NCBI GenBank assembly: GCA_938083135.1
Contig: CALLKY010000122.1
Location: forward strand, 1-38,985
Length of the DNA: 38,985 nt
Direction: 5' to 3'
From: an uncultured Alphaproteobacteria bacterium
GTDB taxonomy: Bacteria; Pseudomonadota; Alphaproteobacteria; Bin95
Part shown: one piece after another, positions 1 through 7,426 of the stretch
Numbering within the stretch: the first letter of the stretch is position 1
Layout of the letters: each line of letters opens with the position of its first letter
Notes under the pieces: model-generated
The model's input: the letters and a program-made list of their open reading frames with translations, nothing else
Database searches by the model: none
What the model was told of the DNA's origin: nothing
Made by a program: the position numbers and the translations under genes

Positions 1-44
1 TCTACGACGCGACGGCGAAGATCGACAGAGAGGGCTTTGGCCAT
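1..44 (-). CDS. IS630-type transposase, N-terminal fragment (left copy)
   Basis: The first 14 codons of a transposase run off the left edge. They read MAKALSVDLRRRVV, which is the usual N-terminus of IS630-family transposases, where a helix-turn-helix DNA-binding domain starts. A GGAGG ribosome-binding site lies just upstream on the minus strand. The DDE catalytic domain is outside the window. The fragment is identical to the one at the right edge. Family assignment rests on the N-terminal motif plus the TA/CTAG target. Confidence 0.75.
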   Translation of the reverse strand, partial: MAKALSVDLRRRVV

Positions 45-135
45 GCAGGCTGGCCTCCTTCACCAGCCCTCATGATGAATCACAAAATAACGCCAAACGG
101 AATCCCTAATGATTCAATTGCCGCTCAATCCGCTC
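1..135 (-). mobile_element. IS630-family element, left copy (5' end only)
   Basis: This is the terminal part of an insertion sequence, oriented so that its transposase reads leftward out of the window. Bases 1-138 are the exact reverse complement of 38845-38982, so the same element lies at both edges in opposite, outward-facing orientation. The element ends at base 135. Bases 136-137 are TA and sit inside a CTAG, which is the preferred target and TA duplication known for IS630. The rest of the element lies outside the window. Confidence 0.85.
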
Positions 136-294
136 TAGCAACCACAGGATGAAGCCGATCACTGGCACCACCAGGATAATCAGAACCCAAAGCAATTTGG
201 CACCCGTAGAGGCACCACTGCCCAGTATTTTTACAATCGCATAGACAACTGCGATCAATAAGAGAAGGCCAAGAAGGCCACTGCCGATTTCCAT
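106..294 (-). CDS. Small two-helix membrane protein (PLDc_N type) with IS-derived C-terminus
   Basis: This 62-residue protein has two hydrophobic segments, about residues 5-25 and 34-54. It starts MEIGSGLLGLLLLI and contains KLLWVLIILVVPVIGFILWLL. That pattern matches the PLDc_N (phospholipase D-nuclease N-terminal) microprotein family, whose role is unknown. Related proteins usually finish shortly after the second helix. Here the last residues, ERIERQLNH, and the stop codon come from the IS630 end (bases 106-135), so the native C-terminus was cut by the insertion. An AAAGGA-like ribosome site precedes the start. It lies 66 bp downstream of the EamA gene on the same strand and may share its transcript. 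Whether the altered protein works is unknown. Confidence 0.75.
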   Translation of the reverse strand: MEIGSGLLGLLLLIAVVYAIVKILGSGASTGAKLLWVLIILVVPVIGFILWLLERIERQLNH

Positions 295-331
295 AATCTA
301 GTCCTTTGTTGACAAACGATGCAGCAGCAAC

Positions 332-361
332 GCGCTTTGAAGCCATACAGTTCAAAAGCGC
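332..361 (-). other. Hairpin between EamA gene and small membrane protein gene
   Basis: Arms at 332-340 and 352-361 pair through GCGCTTT/AAAGCGC plus a bulged extension, with a loop of about 11 bases. The structure touches the stop codon of the EamA gene. There is no T-run after it on the minus strand, so it is more likely an mRNA-processing or weak attenuating hairpin than a full terminator. Confidence 0.4.
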
Positions 362-1344
362 TACTTTCGACCCCTCCGTTCCGTGGTTGCAATCGCGCTA
401 ACTGCAATGAAAATCACGATGCCGCCAATAATTGTTGGTGCGTCTGGGACCTCCAAATACAGCAGGAAGCCCAAAACAGCCGCGAACGGCAGGCGCAGGT
501 AATCAAACGGCATCACCACACTTGCCTCCCCGGCTGCCAACGCCCGGGTGATGCACATGTGGGCGGCCAAGCCTGAGATAACAAGCAGGACAATCCAGGG
601 AATGTTCGCGATGGAGGGCGTCACCCAATAATAGACAGCCGGTACTAAGGACAGCATGGCTAGGCTGGCATTCTGAATAAACACCATCCGGTTTGCCGGC
701 TCCGTGTCCGACATATATTTCACGAAGGTGTTGGATATCGCATAGAACACGGATGCGCCCAGTAGCATGAGCGTCGCCGGGCCAATTTCAATAAACCCTG
801 GCCGCACGATGATCAGCATGCCAGCAAAGCCGACCATGGTCGCGGCCCAGCGGAACCAACCCGGCCGTTCCCCCAAAACCAGCATGGCCAGCAGGATGGT
901 GAACAGCGGATATGTGGATTGAATGGCAACGGAATCCGCCAGTGTCGTCAGCCCGACGGCATGGAACCAGAGCATCATCGCCGTGAACGTGGACAGGCAG
1001 CGACCCGTGTGGGCAAGCGGTCGCTTACTCAGCACACCCTGCCAACCTGCCCTGAACGCCCAAGGCAGCAGCAAGCTTACAGAAAACGCAGCACGGAAAA
1101 ACAGAATTTCAGCCGTCGGCAGGCTGGATGATAATTCGCGCACACTGACCACAAGCGCCGTGAACGCAACGCTGGCGCCGATCATCCACAAAATGGCTTT
1201 TAGATTGTTTGGCTGTGTGACCGGCCCCGGCCCCACCTGTGTATCTTCAACCGGCGCATCCGCATTCGGCGGCGCTTCAACTGGCGCTTCAATTGATGGG
1301 GCTGCGGCAGGTGTATTCGGTGCATACCAGCGTGGCGCGCTCAT
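361..1344 (-). CDS. EamA-family (DMT superfamily) transporter
   Basis: An inner-membrane transporter of the drug/metabolite transporter superfamily, probably an exporter of small metabolites; the substrate cannot be read from sequence. From the chosen start the protein has 327 residues: a Pro/Ala/Glu-rich cytoplasmic leader of about 50 residues, then about ten hydrophobic helices arranged as two EamA repeats. Recognisable segments are the first helix (LWMIGASVAFTALVVSVREL), FFRAAFSVSLLLPWAF, and LLVISGLAAHMCITRALAAG in the second half. The reading frame is open upstream to 1458, but that part (rich in C, W and H) does not look coded. The start at 1344 (MSAPRW) was preferred although its ribosome site is poor. 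A start at 1182, just before the first helix, is the alternative. Confidence 0.8.
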   Translation of the reverse strand: MSAPRWYAPNTPAAAPSIEAPVEAPPNADAPVEDTQVGPGPVTQPNNLKAILWMIGASVAFTALVVSVRELSSSLPTAEILFFRAAFSVSLLLPWAFRAGWQGVLSKRPLAHTGRCLSTFTAMMLWFHAVGLTTLADSVAIQSTYPLFTILLAMLVLGERPGWFRWAATMVGFAGMLIIVRPGFIEIGPATLMLLGASVFYAISNTFVKYMSDTEPANRMVFIQNASLAMLSLVPAVYYWVTPSIANIPWIVLLVISGLAAHMCITRALAAGEASVVMPFDYLRLPFAAVLGFLLYLEVPDAPTIIGGIVIFIAVSAIATTERRGRK

Positions 1345-1495
1345 TGGGCAGTGCCAATGCAAATGCCGCACGCCACAGAAACCGCGCCTATACCAAACAT
1401 AAAAAGACGCAGTCCCTAAATTTGCTTTGGCCCCATCGCAGCCCACCCGATCCCCCAATCGGGCGGGCGTGCAATGGGACTATAGCGGATCGCGT

Positions 1496-1915
1496 TTAGC
1501 TTTTCGTCTTCAGCAAATCGCGAATTTCTTCCAGCAGCACTTCTTCGCGTGGCGGTGCTTTTGGCGCTTCCGGTGCGGCTTCCTCTTTCTTCTTCAGCTT
1601 GTTCATCTGTTTGATGACCATGAAGATCGCGAAAGCGACGATCAGGAAATTGATCACAGTGTTGACGAAGACACCGTAGTTGATCGTCGCAGCACCTGCT
1701 TCTTTTGCAGCCGCTAGGGACGCATACTCGCCACCTGACAGATTCAGGAACATTTCGGTGAAATCAACACCACCCAACAGCACGCCAATTGGCGGCATGA
1801 TGATATCATTCACCAGCGAGGTGACGATTTTACCGAAGGCCGCACCAATGATCACACCGACCGCAAGGTCGATGACATTGCCGCGCATAGCAAACTCTTT
1901 GAACTCTTTAAGCAT
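1496..1915 (-). CDS. mscL: Large-conductance mechanosensitive channel MscL
   Basis: A pentameric inner-membrane channel that opens under membrane tension and releases solutes during hypo-osmotic shock. The 139-residue protein has the standard MscL architecture: amphipathic N-terminus [22 protein letters not shown]1 with the pore-lining [12 protein letters not shown], a periplasmic loop, TM2 ([20 protein letters not shown]) and a charged C-terminal bundle ending in KTKS. E. coli MscL has 136 residues. The frame extends 13 codons upstream, but MLKEF is the family start. The gene is followed by a 6-bp-stem hairpin at 1446-1463 without a T-run. A second, unrelated mechanosensitive channel gene starts divergently at 2285. 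Confidence 0.95.
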   Translation of the reverse strand: MLKEFKEFAMRGNVIDLAVGVIIGAAFGKIVTSLVNDIIMPPIGVLLGGVDFTEMFLNLSGGEYASLAAAKEAGAATINYGVFVNTVINFLIVAFAIFMVIKQMNKLKKKEEAAPEAPKAPPREEVLLEEIRDLLKTKS

Positions 1916-2029
1916 AGGGTCATACCCCCTTTTTGTGATTACCGCCCACGCCAACCTTTGTTAAGGCCCCCAGAAGCGCTGCGTGTCCTTTTACGGGACT
2001 TGCGCGCCATGCATAAGGGGCAAAAGGCC

Positions 2030-2232
2030 TAAGCACGTTTCAATTTGCGACGAATCAGGTCGATTCACCCAGGTTTTGCCCTGGCGCCAGTCTTGCTCAA
2101 TAGGGATATGTCGGTTGACCTCGTGTCTATCGACGGGAGACCTGCCAAACGAACCCCCAAGCGTGCGGTGGGTCTCCACAAATAGAGAAGGTGCCGTCCG
2201 CAACCCCAAGTGCGGGCGGCACCTTCTTTTTT
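2030..2232 (+). ncRNA. Candidate small RNA or leader ending at an intrinsic terminator
   Basis: The interval between the divergent mscL and MscS-type genes (1916-2284, 369 bp) holds no convincing protein gene. Its plus strand ends in a textbook terminator (2187-2232) that lies 52 bp before the next start codon, while the upstream gene is on the other strand. Some plus-strand transcript must therefore end there. Internal stems are visible: CCAGG/CCTGG near 2068-2083, and GGAGACC (2136-2142) with GGTCTCC (2171-2177). I could not match it to SRP RNA, and 6S RNA could not be confirmed. The 5' end is a guess. Confidence 0.35.
2187..2232 (+). terminator. Strong Rho-independent terminator
   Basis: A 16-bp stem (2187-2202 with 2211-2226) pairs completely except for one G-T wobble. 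It has an 8-base loop and is followed directly by TTTTTT (2227-2232). The orientation is plus. It stands upstream of the MscS-type gene, so it ends a transcript started inside the mscL/MscS intergenic region, or acts as a leader attenuator. Confidence 0.88.
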
Positions 2233-2284
2233 GTTCAGCGTGCCGGTACGGTCGCCTGAGAGAATTCTTGATGAGGATGTCCCG

Positions 2285-3115
2285 ATGCCTGATTGGCTTT
2301 CAACAGACCAAATGTTGGTCATAGCGGAAACCTATGGCGTGCCGATGGTCGGCGCGATCCTGGTTCTGATTATCGGCTGGACGCTTTCCAGCATTATTGC
2401 CAACGGCTTCGCGCGCCTGCTCGCCCGGACCGGGCGGATCGACGAAACGCTGCGGTTGTTCTTCCGCAGCTTGATGAAATACCTGATCCTCGCGGTCACC
2501 ATCATCGCCGTATTGGAGATGTTTGGCGTAAAAACGACCAGTTTGGTCGCCGTATTAGGTGCGGCATCGCTCGCGATTGGTTTGGCCCTGCAAGGCACGC
2601 TGCAAGATCTGGCAGCGGGCGTTATGTTGATGATCTTCCGGCCCTTCCGCGTCGGGGAATTTGTTGAAGCCGGCGGTCAGACGGGGACCATCAAAGAGGT
2701 CAACCTGTTCATCACCGAAATGGCAACGCCGGATAATTTGCAGATCACAGTGCCGAACAGCAAAATGTGGGGCACGGCGGTTAAGAACTTCAGCCGTTAC
2801 CCAACCCGGCGCGTGGATTTGGTATTCGGGATTTCCTATGACGATGACATTGGCAAAGCGATGGATGTTATCCGCGAAGTCGTACAGGCGGATGATCGGG
2901 GCTTGGCCGAACCGGCCCTGTTCATGGCCGTTACAACACTCAATAACAGTTCCGTCGATATCACGACCCGTGTTTGGTGTAACTCTAGTGACTTCTTTGG
3001 GCTGAAAACTGATCTCACCCGGAATGTCAAAGAAGCCTTTGATAAGGCTGGCATCACCATTCCCTATCCCCATATGCAGGTTGTTATGCAGGCAAAAGCT
3101 GGGGATACGGCGTAG
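2285..3115 (+). CDS. Small-conductance mechanosensitive ion channel (MscS family)
   Basis: A heptameric inner-membrane channel that relieves turgor. The 276-residue size is close to E. coli MscS (286). There are three hydrophobic helices in the first 125 residues. The pore helix TM3 (GAASLAIGLALQGTLQDLAAGVML) carries the Gly/Ala packing pattern. It is followed by the beta domain (FRPFRVGEFVEAGGQTGTIKEV, VPNSKMWG) and the alpha-beta domain ending AFDKAGITIPYPHMQV, a typical MscS C-terminus. The frame is open from 2210, but the ATG at 2285 has a GAGGA ribosome site and lies beyond the terminator, so it was chosen. Orthology to E. coli MscS itself is likely but not proven. Confidence 0.93.
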   Translation: MPDWLSTDQMLVIAETYGVPMVGAILVLIIGWTLSSIIANGFARLLARTGRIDETLRLFFRSLMKYLILAVTIIAVLEMFGVKTTSLVAVLGAASLAIGLALQGTLQDLAAGVMLMIFRPFRVGEFVEAGGQTGTIKEVNLFITEMATPDNLQITVPNSKMWGTAVKNFSRYPTRRVDLVFGISYDDDIGKAMDVIREVVQADDRGLAEPALFMAVTTLNNSSVDITTRVWCNSSDFFGLKTDLTRNVKEAFDKAGITIPYPHMQVVMQAKAGDTA

Positions 3116-3186
3116 AACCGCCTTTCGCCGCCAGACCCCTTCGGCTATATCAGGCCTGACTGCCCGGAACGGAGCCCTTCGCGCCC

Positions 3187-4137
3187 ATGTTGACCCCCCT
3201 CGAATTTGAAAAGCCGATCCTAGAGCTTGAAGCCAAGGTCGAGGACCTTCGCCAGTTGGCGGAAACCGACGGCATGGACATCACCGAAGAAACGCAGAAG
3301 CTTGAGGCGCGCATGCAGCGCAGCCTGGAGCAGATGTATACGAAGCTTACCCCGTGGCAGCGGGTGCAGGTCGCGCGCCATCCAAACCGCCCCCGGGCGC
3401 TTGATGTGATCGCAAGGCTTTTCCAAGATTTCACGCCGCTTGCTGGCGACCGCCTTTATGGCGAGGACCAAGCTGTCATCGGCGGTATCGGGCGCTTTCG
3501 TGGGCGGAGTGTTGTGGTTATCGGCCAGGAAAAAGGGGGAGACACTGCCAGCCGCCTCAAACGCAATTTCGGCATGGCGCACCCTGAAGGCTACCGCAAA
3601 GCCATGCGGCTCATGCGGCTGGCTGATCAGTTCAAACTGCCGGTGATGAGCTTCGTCGATACACCAGGCGCCTATCCCGGCATTGAAGCTGAAGAGCGCG
3701 GCCAAGCAGAAGCGATCGCAAGCTGCCTGCAGCGTGGCATGGAATTAGAAACGCCGTTTATTGCCTCTGTCCTCGGCGAAGGCGGGTCCGGCGGTGCAGT
3801 TGCGATTGCGGCGGCGGACAAAGTGCTCATGTTCGAGCATTCGGTGTATTCCGTAATCTCACCCGAAGGCTGCGCGTCCATCCTGTGGCGTTCAGCAGAG
3901 CACGCACCCGACGCTGCAGAAGCGCTGAAGCTGACAGCGGCCGATCTGCACCGGCTTGGCGTAGCGGATACTGTCGTAAAAGAGCCCGTTGGCGGTGCGC
4001 ACCGCGCCCCGATGGAGGCCATCGACAGCCTTGGCGACGCCATGGCGGACGCGCTGGCAGATGTCGAACGCGATGGCCTGGATGGCCCCGCGCTGCGTCA
4101 ACGCCGCCGCGAGCGCTTCCTCAAAATGGGCGGGTGA
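3187..4137 (+). CDS. accA: Acetyl-CoA carboxylase carboxyltransferase subunit alpha
   Basis: The alpha subunit of the carboxyltransferase that, with AccD, moves CO2 from carboxybiotin to acetyl-CoA to make malonyl-CoA, the first step of fatty-acid synthesis. Its 316 residues match AccA length. The N-terminal helix LEFEKPILELEAKVEDLR, the segment ARHPNRPRALD, the crotonase-like core IGQEKGGDTASRLKRNFGMAHPEGYRKAMRLM, SFVDTPGAYPGIEAEERGQ, and LGEGGSGGAVAIAAADKVLMFEHSVYSVISPEGCASILWR are all highly conserved in the family. The gene lies 71 bp after the MscS-type gene and converges with the PaaI thioesterase gene. The ribosome site (GGAG) is weak and about 12 bases upstream. Confidence 0.97.
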   Translation: MLTPLEFEKPILELEAKVEDLRQLAETDGMDITEETQKLEARMQRSLEQMYTKLTPWQRVQVARHPNRPRALDVIARLFQDFTPLAGDRLYGEDQAVIGGIGRFRGRSVVVIGQEKGGDTASRLKRNFGMAHPEGYRKAMRLMRLADQFKLPVMSFVDTPGAYPGIEAEERGQAEAIASCLQRGMELETPFIASVLGEGGSGGAVAIAAADKVLMFEHSVYSVISPEGCASILWRSAEHAPDAAEALKLTAADLHRLGVADTVVKEPVGGAHRAPMEAIDSLGDAMADALADVERDGLDGPALRQRRRERFLKMGG

Positions 4138-4150
4138 CGCCGGGTGACGC
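4131..4150 (+). repeat. 10-bp tandem duplication over the accA stop codon
   Basis: CGGGTGACGC occurs twice in direct succession (4131-4140 and 4141-4150). The first copy contains the accA stop TGA (4135-4137). This is probably a slippage duplication. It sits in the 17-bp gap between two convergent genes. Confidence 0.8.
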
Positions 4151-4154
4151 CGGA

Positions 4155-4613
4155 TTAGTCTTGCGCGGCTAATCGCCGATCACGTGCTAAATCAAGCTTA
4201 TAGGTTGCCTGACATTTAGCGACGAGGCGGCCTGAAGCGTCCCGCGCGACAGCGTCTACAATCGTCAGGATTCCGCCACGGGATACGACGGTCCCTTCTG
4301 CGATCAGGTCTTCTTGGTGGCCGGGGCCGATATAGTTGATCGTCAGGGATACGGTCGTGCCGCGCGTTGTCGGCTTAGCATCGGGCGTCGCCCATGCGGC
4401 ACAAGTCGCCGCCGTGTCCAGCAGTGCTGCCGTCGCACCGCCATGGATGATATTCAGGCCATTCATGACCTCAGGGCTCGCCGCCATCCGGACGAGAACC
4501 CTATCGACCTCCACATGGTCAACGCTGAGGCCGACATGCTCACCGAATGGGCCCTTGGCAATCACATTATAAATACGGTCAATCGCAGCGGGCGAAAGGT
4601 CGTTAGCGCTCAT
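4155..4613 (-). CDS. PaaI-family (hotdog-fold) acyl-CoA thioesterase
   Basis: A cytoplasmic thioesterase of the hotdog superfamily that would hydrolyse an acyl-CoA; the substrate cannot be told. The 152-residue length is typical. The diagnostic stretch is NGLNIIHGGATAALLDTAA, which carries the N52, HGG (57-59) and D66 positions used in PaaI-type active sites. It is followed by the central strands TTVSLTINYIGPG and the C-terminal VAKCQATYKLD. The gene is separated from the upstream aap operon by a strong terminator at 4626-4690, so it is probably transcribed alone. It is convergent with accA. Confidence 0.88.
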   Translation of the reverse strand: MSANDLSPAAIDRIYNVIAKGPFGEHVGLSVDHVEVDRVLVRMAASPEVMNGLNIIHGGATAALLDTAATCAAWATPDAKPTTRGTTVSLTINYIGPGHQEDLIAEGTVVSRGGILTIVDAVARDASGRLVAKCQATYKLDLARDRRLAAQD

Positions 4614-4625
4614 AGATCTGGTTCC

Positions 4626-4690
4626 AGTTTAGAAAGAAGCGCACGCGGTCCCACCTCCCCCAGAATAGGGAGATGGCGAGACCGCGCTTC
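4626..4690 (-). terminator. Rho-independent terminator after aapM
   Basis: On the minus strand a long imperfect hairpin forms between GAAGCGC/GCGCTTC outer arms (4684-4690 with 4636-4642) and GGTC and CTCCC inner segments, with a small bulge. It is followed by TTTCT-rich sequence (4635 downward). It lies directly after the aapM stop codon and separates the aap operon from the thioesterase gene. Confidence 0.7.
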
Positions 4691-4708
4691 ATAAAGCGGA
4701 GATACGCG

Positions 4709-6064
4709 CTAACGGTGCTCCGTCGAGAGCTTGTTTTCAAGATGCCGTGCGTAACGGGACATCGCGAAGCAGCCGATGAAGTAGACCAGCGCCGCAAACA
4801 AATACGGTTCATCGACAAGGCCAATCCAATCGGTTGCCTCAGACATGGCTTGAACCATGCCGAGCAGATCGAACAGTCCAATAATCGCCACCAGCGTCGT
4901 GTCCTTAAACAGACCGATGAAGTTGGAGAGAATGTTCGGGATCATCAGCTTCAAGGCTTGCGGCATGATGATGAGGCCGGTCGTCCGCCAATAGCCCAAG
5001 CCCATAGCAGCCGCAGCTTCATACTGGCCGCGCGGGATTGATTGCAATCCGCCACGCACCACTTCCGCCATATAGGCCGCCGCAAACAGGCAGACCGCGA
5101 TGATCGCCCGCAGGAGCTTATCGAAGGTGACACCTTCGGGCAGGAACAACGGCACCATGGTGGTCGCCATGAACAGCACTGTGATCAGTGGGACAGATCG
5201 GAAGACCTCAATAAAGACCACGCAGACAATGCGGATCAGCGGCAGTTTGGACCGTCGCCCCAGTGCCAGCACAATGCCGGCAGGCAAAGCGAACGTGATG
5301 CCAATGCCAGCAACCACCATCGTCACGAACAATCCACCCCAGCGGACGGTGCGGACAACTTCAAGCTCAACCCCAGACCATACAATCGAAACGGCCGCCC
5401 AAAGCGCCAGCAACAGCAGCATCCGGGACTTTAGGCTTATCATGCCAAACTTCTGTTCGAGCAGCTTGCCAAGGGGTTTGCCAGCAAACAGTTCCAGCAG
5501 GAGATTGATCATGGCCCAGATGAAGCAGGCGATGCCAAGCGCGCTGACAATGGTCCAGAAAATGCCTTTTTCGCCGCCATAGAACAGGTAGGACGTGAAC
5601 AGCGGGTAGGTCAGAACCAGCCCCGCCGCCGTTGGTAGTTTCACCGTGACGCGGGACAGGAATAGCGGAACCATCCAGGCGACCAACACGAAAAACCCAA
5701 GATTGACGCGCCAGCGTTCGTCGACGTTATAGAGGCCGTAGATGAACTGATGGAACCAGAGCCGCGGCCCCGCCCAACAAGCGCCTTCCGGGCTTTTGTT
5801 CATGCATTCACGGCGGTTGGCGGCATCCCAGACAGAATCAAGGATGCCCCAAGTCACCAAGTGCCGAACCAACATAAAGATGATAACGGCGCAGATGATC
5901 GTGATGATCGTATCCAGCCACGTGGCGAACAGGTTCTGCTTCATCCACGCAAGCGGGCCGACGGACAGGCCCGGCGGCAGGCGGGCCGGTTTCGGGTTAA
6001 ACGGCTCGGCGTCTCGCGTGACGCCAGCTTTTGCCATATCAGTCTCGGAGTGCGTATCGCTCAT
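4709..6064 (-). CDS. aapM: General L-amino-acid ABC transporter, permease AapM
   Basis: One of the two inner-membrane permeases of a broad-specificity amino-acid importer (AapJQMP type). The protein has 451 residues with an unusually long N-terminal half, as AapM proteins do. The cysteine-containing loop RRECMNKSPEGACWAGPRLWFHQF is typical of AapM/BztC. The C-terminal half is the HisM-type permease domain with the EAA loop AAAAMGLGYWRTTGLIIMPQALKLMIPN, where the ATPase docks. It starts 3 bp after the aapQ stop, so the two are cotranslated. No ATPase gene (aapP) follows; a terminator does. The ATPase must be encoded elsewhere or shared. Confidence 0.92.
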   Translation of the reverse strand: MSDTHSETDMAKAGVTRDAEPFNPKPARLPPGLSVGPLAWMKQNLFATWLDTIITIICAVIIFMLVRHLVTWGILDSVWDAANRRECMNKSPEGACWAGPRLWFHQFIYGLYNVDERWRVNLGFFVLVAWMVPLFLSRVTVKLPTAAGLVLTYPLFTSYLFYGGEKGIFWTIVSALGIACFIWAMINLLLELFAGKPLGKLLEQKFGMISLKSRMLLLLALWAAVSIVWSGVELEVVRTVRWGGLFVTMVVAGIGITFALPAGIVLALGRRSKLPLIRIVCVVFIEVFRSVPLITVLFMATTMVPLFLPEGVTFDKLLRAIIAVCLFAAAYMAEVVRGGLQSIPRGQYEAAAAMGLGYWRTTGLIIMPQALKLMIPNILSNFIGLFKDTTLVAIIGLFDLLGMVQAMSEATDWIGLVDEPYLFAALVYFIGCFAMSRYARHLENKLSTEHR

Positions 6065-6067
6065 TGC

Positions 6068-7279
6068 TTAGCGCTCCTGCAACTGGACGCGGCGGTTGTA
6101 GATATTCAGCAGGCCTGAAATCGACAAACTCACCACCATGTAGAACAGCATCGTCGTCGCCACGATTTCAATGGCACGGCCCGCCTGGTTCAGCGAGGTC
6201 TGCATCCAAAGCCCGACCAAATCCGGATAGGCAATCGCGACAGCCAGGGACGAGTTCTTGACGATGTTCAGATATTGGCTGATCAGCGGCGGAATAATCG
6301 CCCGCATTGCCTGCGGGATAACCACCAGCTTGAGCGTGCGACTGCGCGGGAGGCCAAGCGAAAGTGCGGCTTCCGTCTGGCCTTTGCCGACGGACTGGAT
6401 ACCGGCACGGACGATTTCAGCGATAAAGGCTGACGTATACACCGTCAGCGCGATCAAGAGTGCCAGAAAGGGGGGTGGCACAGCCCATCCACCTTGATAA
6501 TTGAACCCTTTCAGGGTTGGCACTTCCCATGTGAGCGGCGCACCTGTCAGCACAAATACGGCGGCGGGAGCGGCAACCAGCACCGCCAGCGCCTTCCAAG
6601 CATAGCTAGGCGCATCACCGGTGGCTTCCCGCTGGGCGCGGGCAGCGCGGCGGAACATGAACGTCAGCGCAAGACCAGCAATAATGGCAATGCCCGTGAT
6701 CCAAAACAGCTCACCCGGGACCGCTGCTGTTGCATAAAACCCACGGTTATTCAGCACGAATACGCCAAACACCAATTCAAACGCCTGTTTAGGCGGCGGC
6801 AACAGCGTGAACACGCCAAGATACCAGACAAATATTTGCAGCAGGAGCGGCGTGTTACGAACGATCTCCACATATGAAGCTGCCAGCCGGGCGATCAGCC
6901 AGTTATGGGACAAGCGCGCGATGCCCATAATGAAGCCAAACAGGGTGGCAAAAATGATCGCGATCACAGAAACAAATAGCGTATTGACCACACCCACCAG
7001 GAAAACCCGGCCGAATGTATCTGTCGGTTGATAATCAATCAGATGAAAGCCGATGCTGAATCCAGCCGTCGAGCTTAAAAAATCAAACCCGGTGGTCAGG
7101 CCGCGCTTTTCCATATTATAAATCGTCTGGCTGACCAGATAATACCCGGCCAGAACAATCAGCGTTCCAACAATAGCTTGGGCGACGAGACCGCGAATTT
7201 TCGGGTCACTGGCCATGCGCGAGAAACGGCTGCGCTCTGGCCCATGCGCAGTATTTCCTGCGCGTACTGGCGAATTCAT
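6068..7279 (-). CDS. aapQ: General L-amino-acid ABC transporter, permease AapQ
   Basis: The partner permease of AapM in the amino-acid importer. It has 403 residues from the chosen ATG. There is a hydrophobic N-terminal anchor (about 30-55), the segment FVGVVNTLFVSVIAIIFATLFG (approximately; family-typical), YVEIVRNTPLLLQIFVWYLGVF, and the EAA loop EAALSLGLPRSRTLKLVVIPQAMRAIIPP. An in-frame TTG two codons upstream (7285) is possible. The ATG at 7279 sits about nine bases after AGGGGG and was preferred. The gene follows aapJ after a 147-bp gap with two hairpins and precedes aapM by 3 bp. Confidence 0.92.
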   Translation of the reverse strand: MNSPVRAGNTAHGPERSRFSRMASDPKIRGLVAQAIVGTLIVLAGYYLVSQTIYNMEKRGLTTGFDFLSSTAGFSIGFHLIDYQPTDTFGRVFLVGVVNTLFVSVIAIIFATLFGFIMGIARLSHNWLIARLAASYVEIVRNTPLLLQIFVWYLGVFTLLPPPKQAFELVFGVFVLNNRGFYATAAVPGELFWITGIAIIAGLALTFMFRRAARAQREATGDAPSYAWKALAVLVAAPAAVFVLTGAPLTWEVPTLKGFNYQGGWAVPPPFLALLIALTVYTSAFIAEIVRAGIQSVGKGQTEAALSLGLPRSRTLKLVVIPQAMRAIIPPLISQYLNIVKNSSLAVAIAYPDLVGLWMQTSLNQAGRAIEIVATTMLFYMVVSLSISGLLNIYNRRVQLQER

Positions 7280-7325
7280 TGCCAAAAGCCCCCTGTCAGA
7301 AGCTTAAGTCGATCAAAGAAACGAT

Positions 7326-7411
7326 GGGGCGGGCCGCAGGATTGGCCCCGTCTATCCCGCCCCTTCGCGTAGCGCTTCAAGCCTGGCTGGCGCAATTACT
7401 ACGCCAGCCAG
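7326..7411 (-). promoter_or_regulatory. Two hairpins in the aapJ-aapQ intercistronic gap
   Basis: Reading on the minus strand after aapJ there is first a perfect 10-bp stem (7402-7411 with 7383-7392, 9-base loop), then an 8-bp GC stem (7356-7363 with 7326-7333) followed by a moderately T-rich tract. Such structures between a binding-protein gene and permease genes usually protect the upstream mRNA or partly terminate, giving more binding protein than permease. The function here is inferred from this position. Confidence 0.7.
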
Positions 7412-7426
7412 AGCCTGCAGTTTTGC

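Noticed and set aside
1345-1458. N-terminal extension of the EamA protein to 1458
   Set aside because: The extra 38 residues are rich in Cys, Trp and His and do not resemble the family; no ribosome site supports it.
2030-2232. SRP RNA or a confident 6S RNA call
   Set aside because: The conserved SRP loop sequence is absent, and I could not verify the 6S central bubble by eye.
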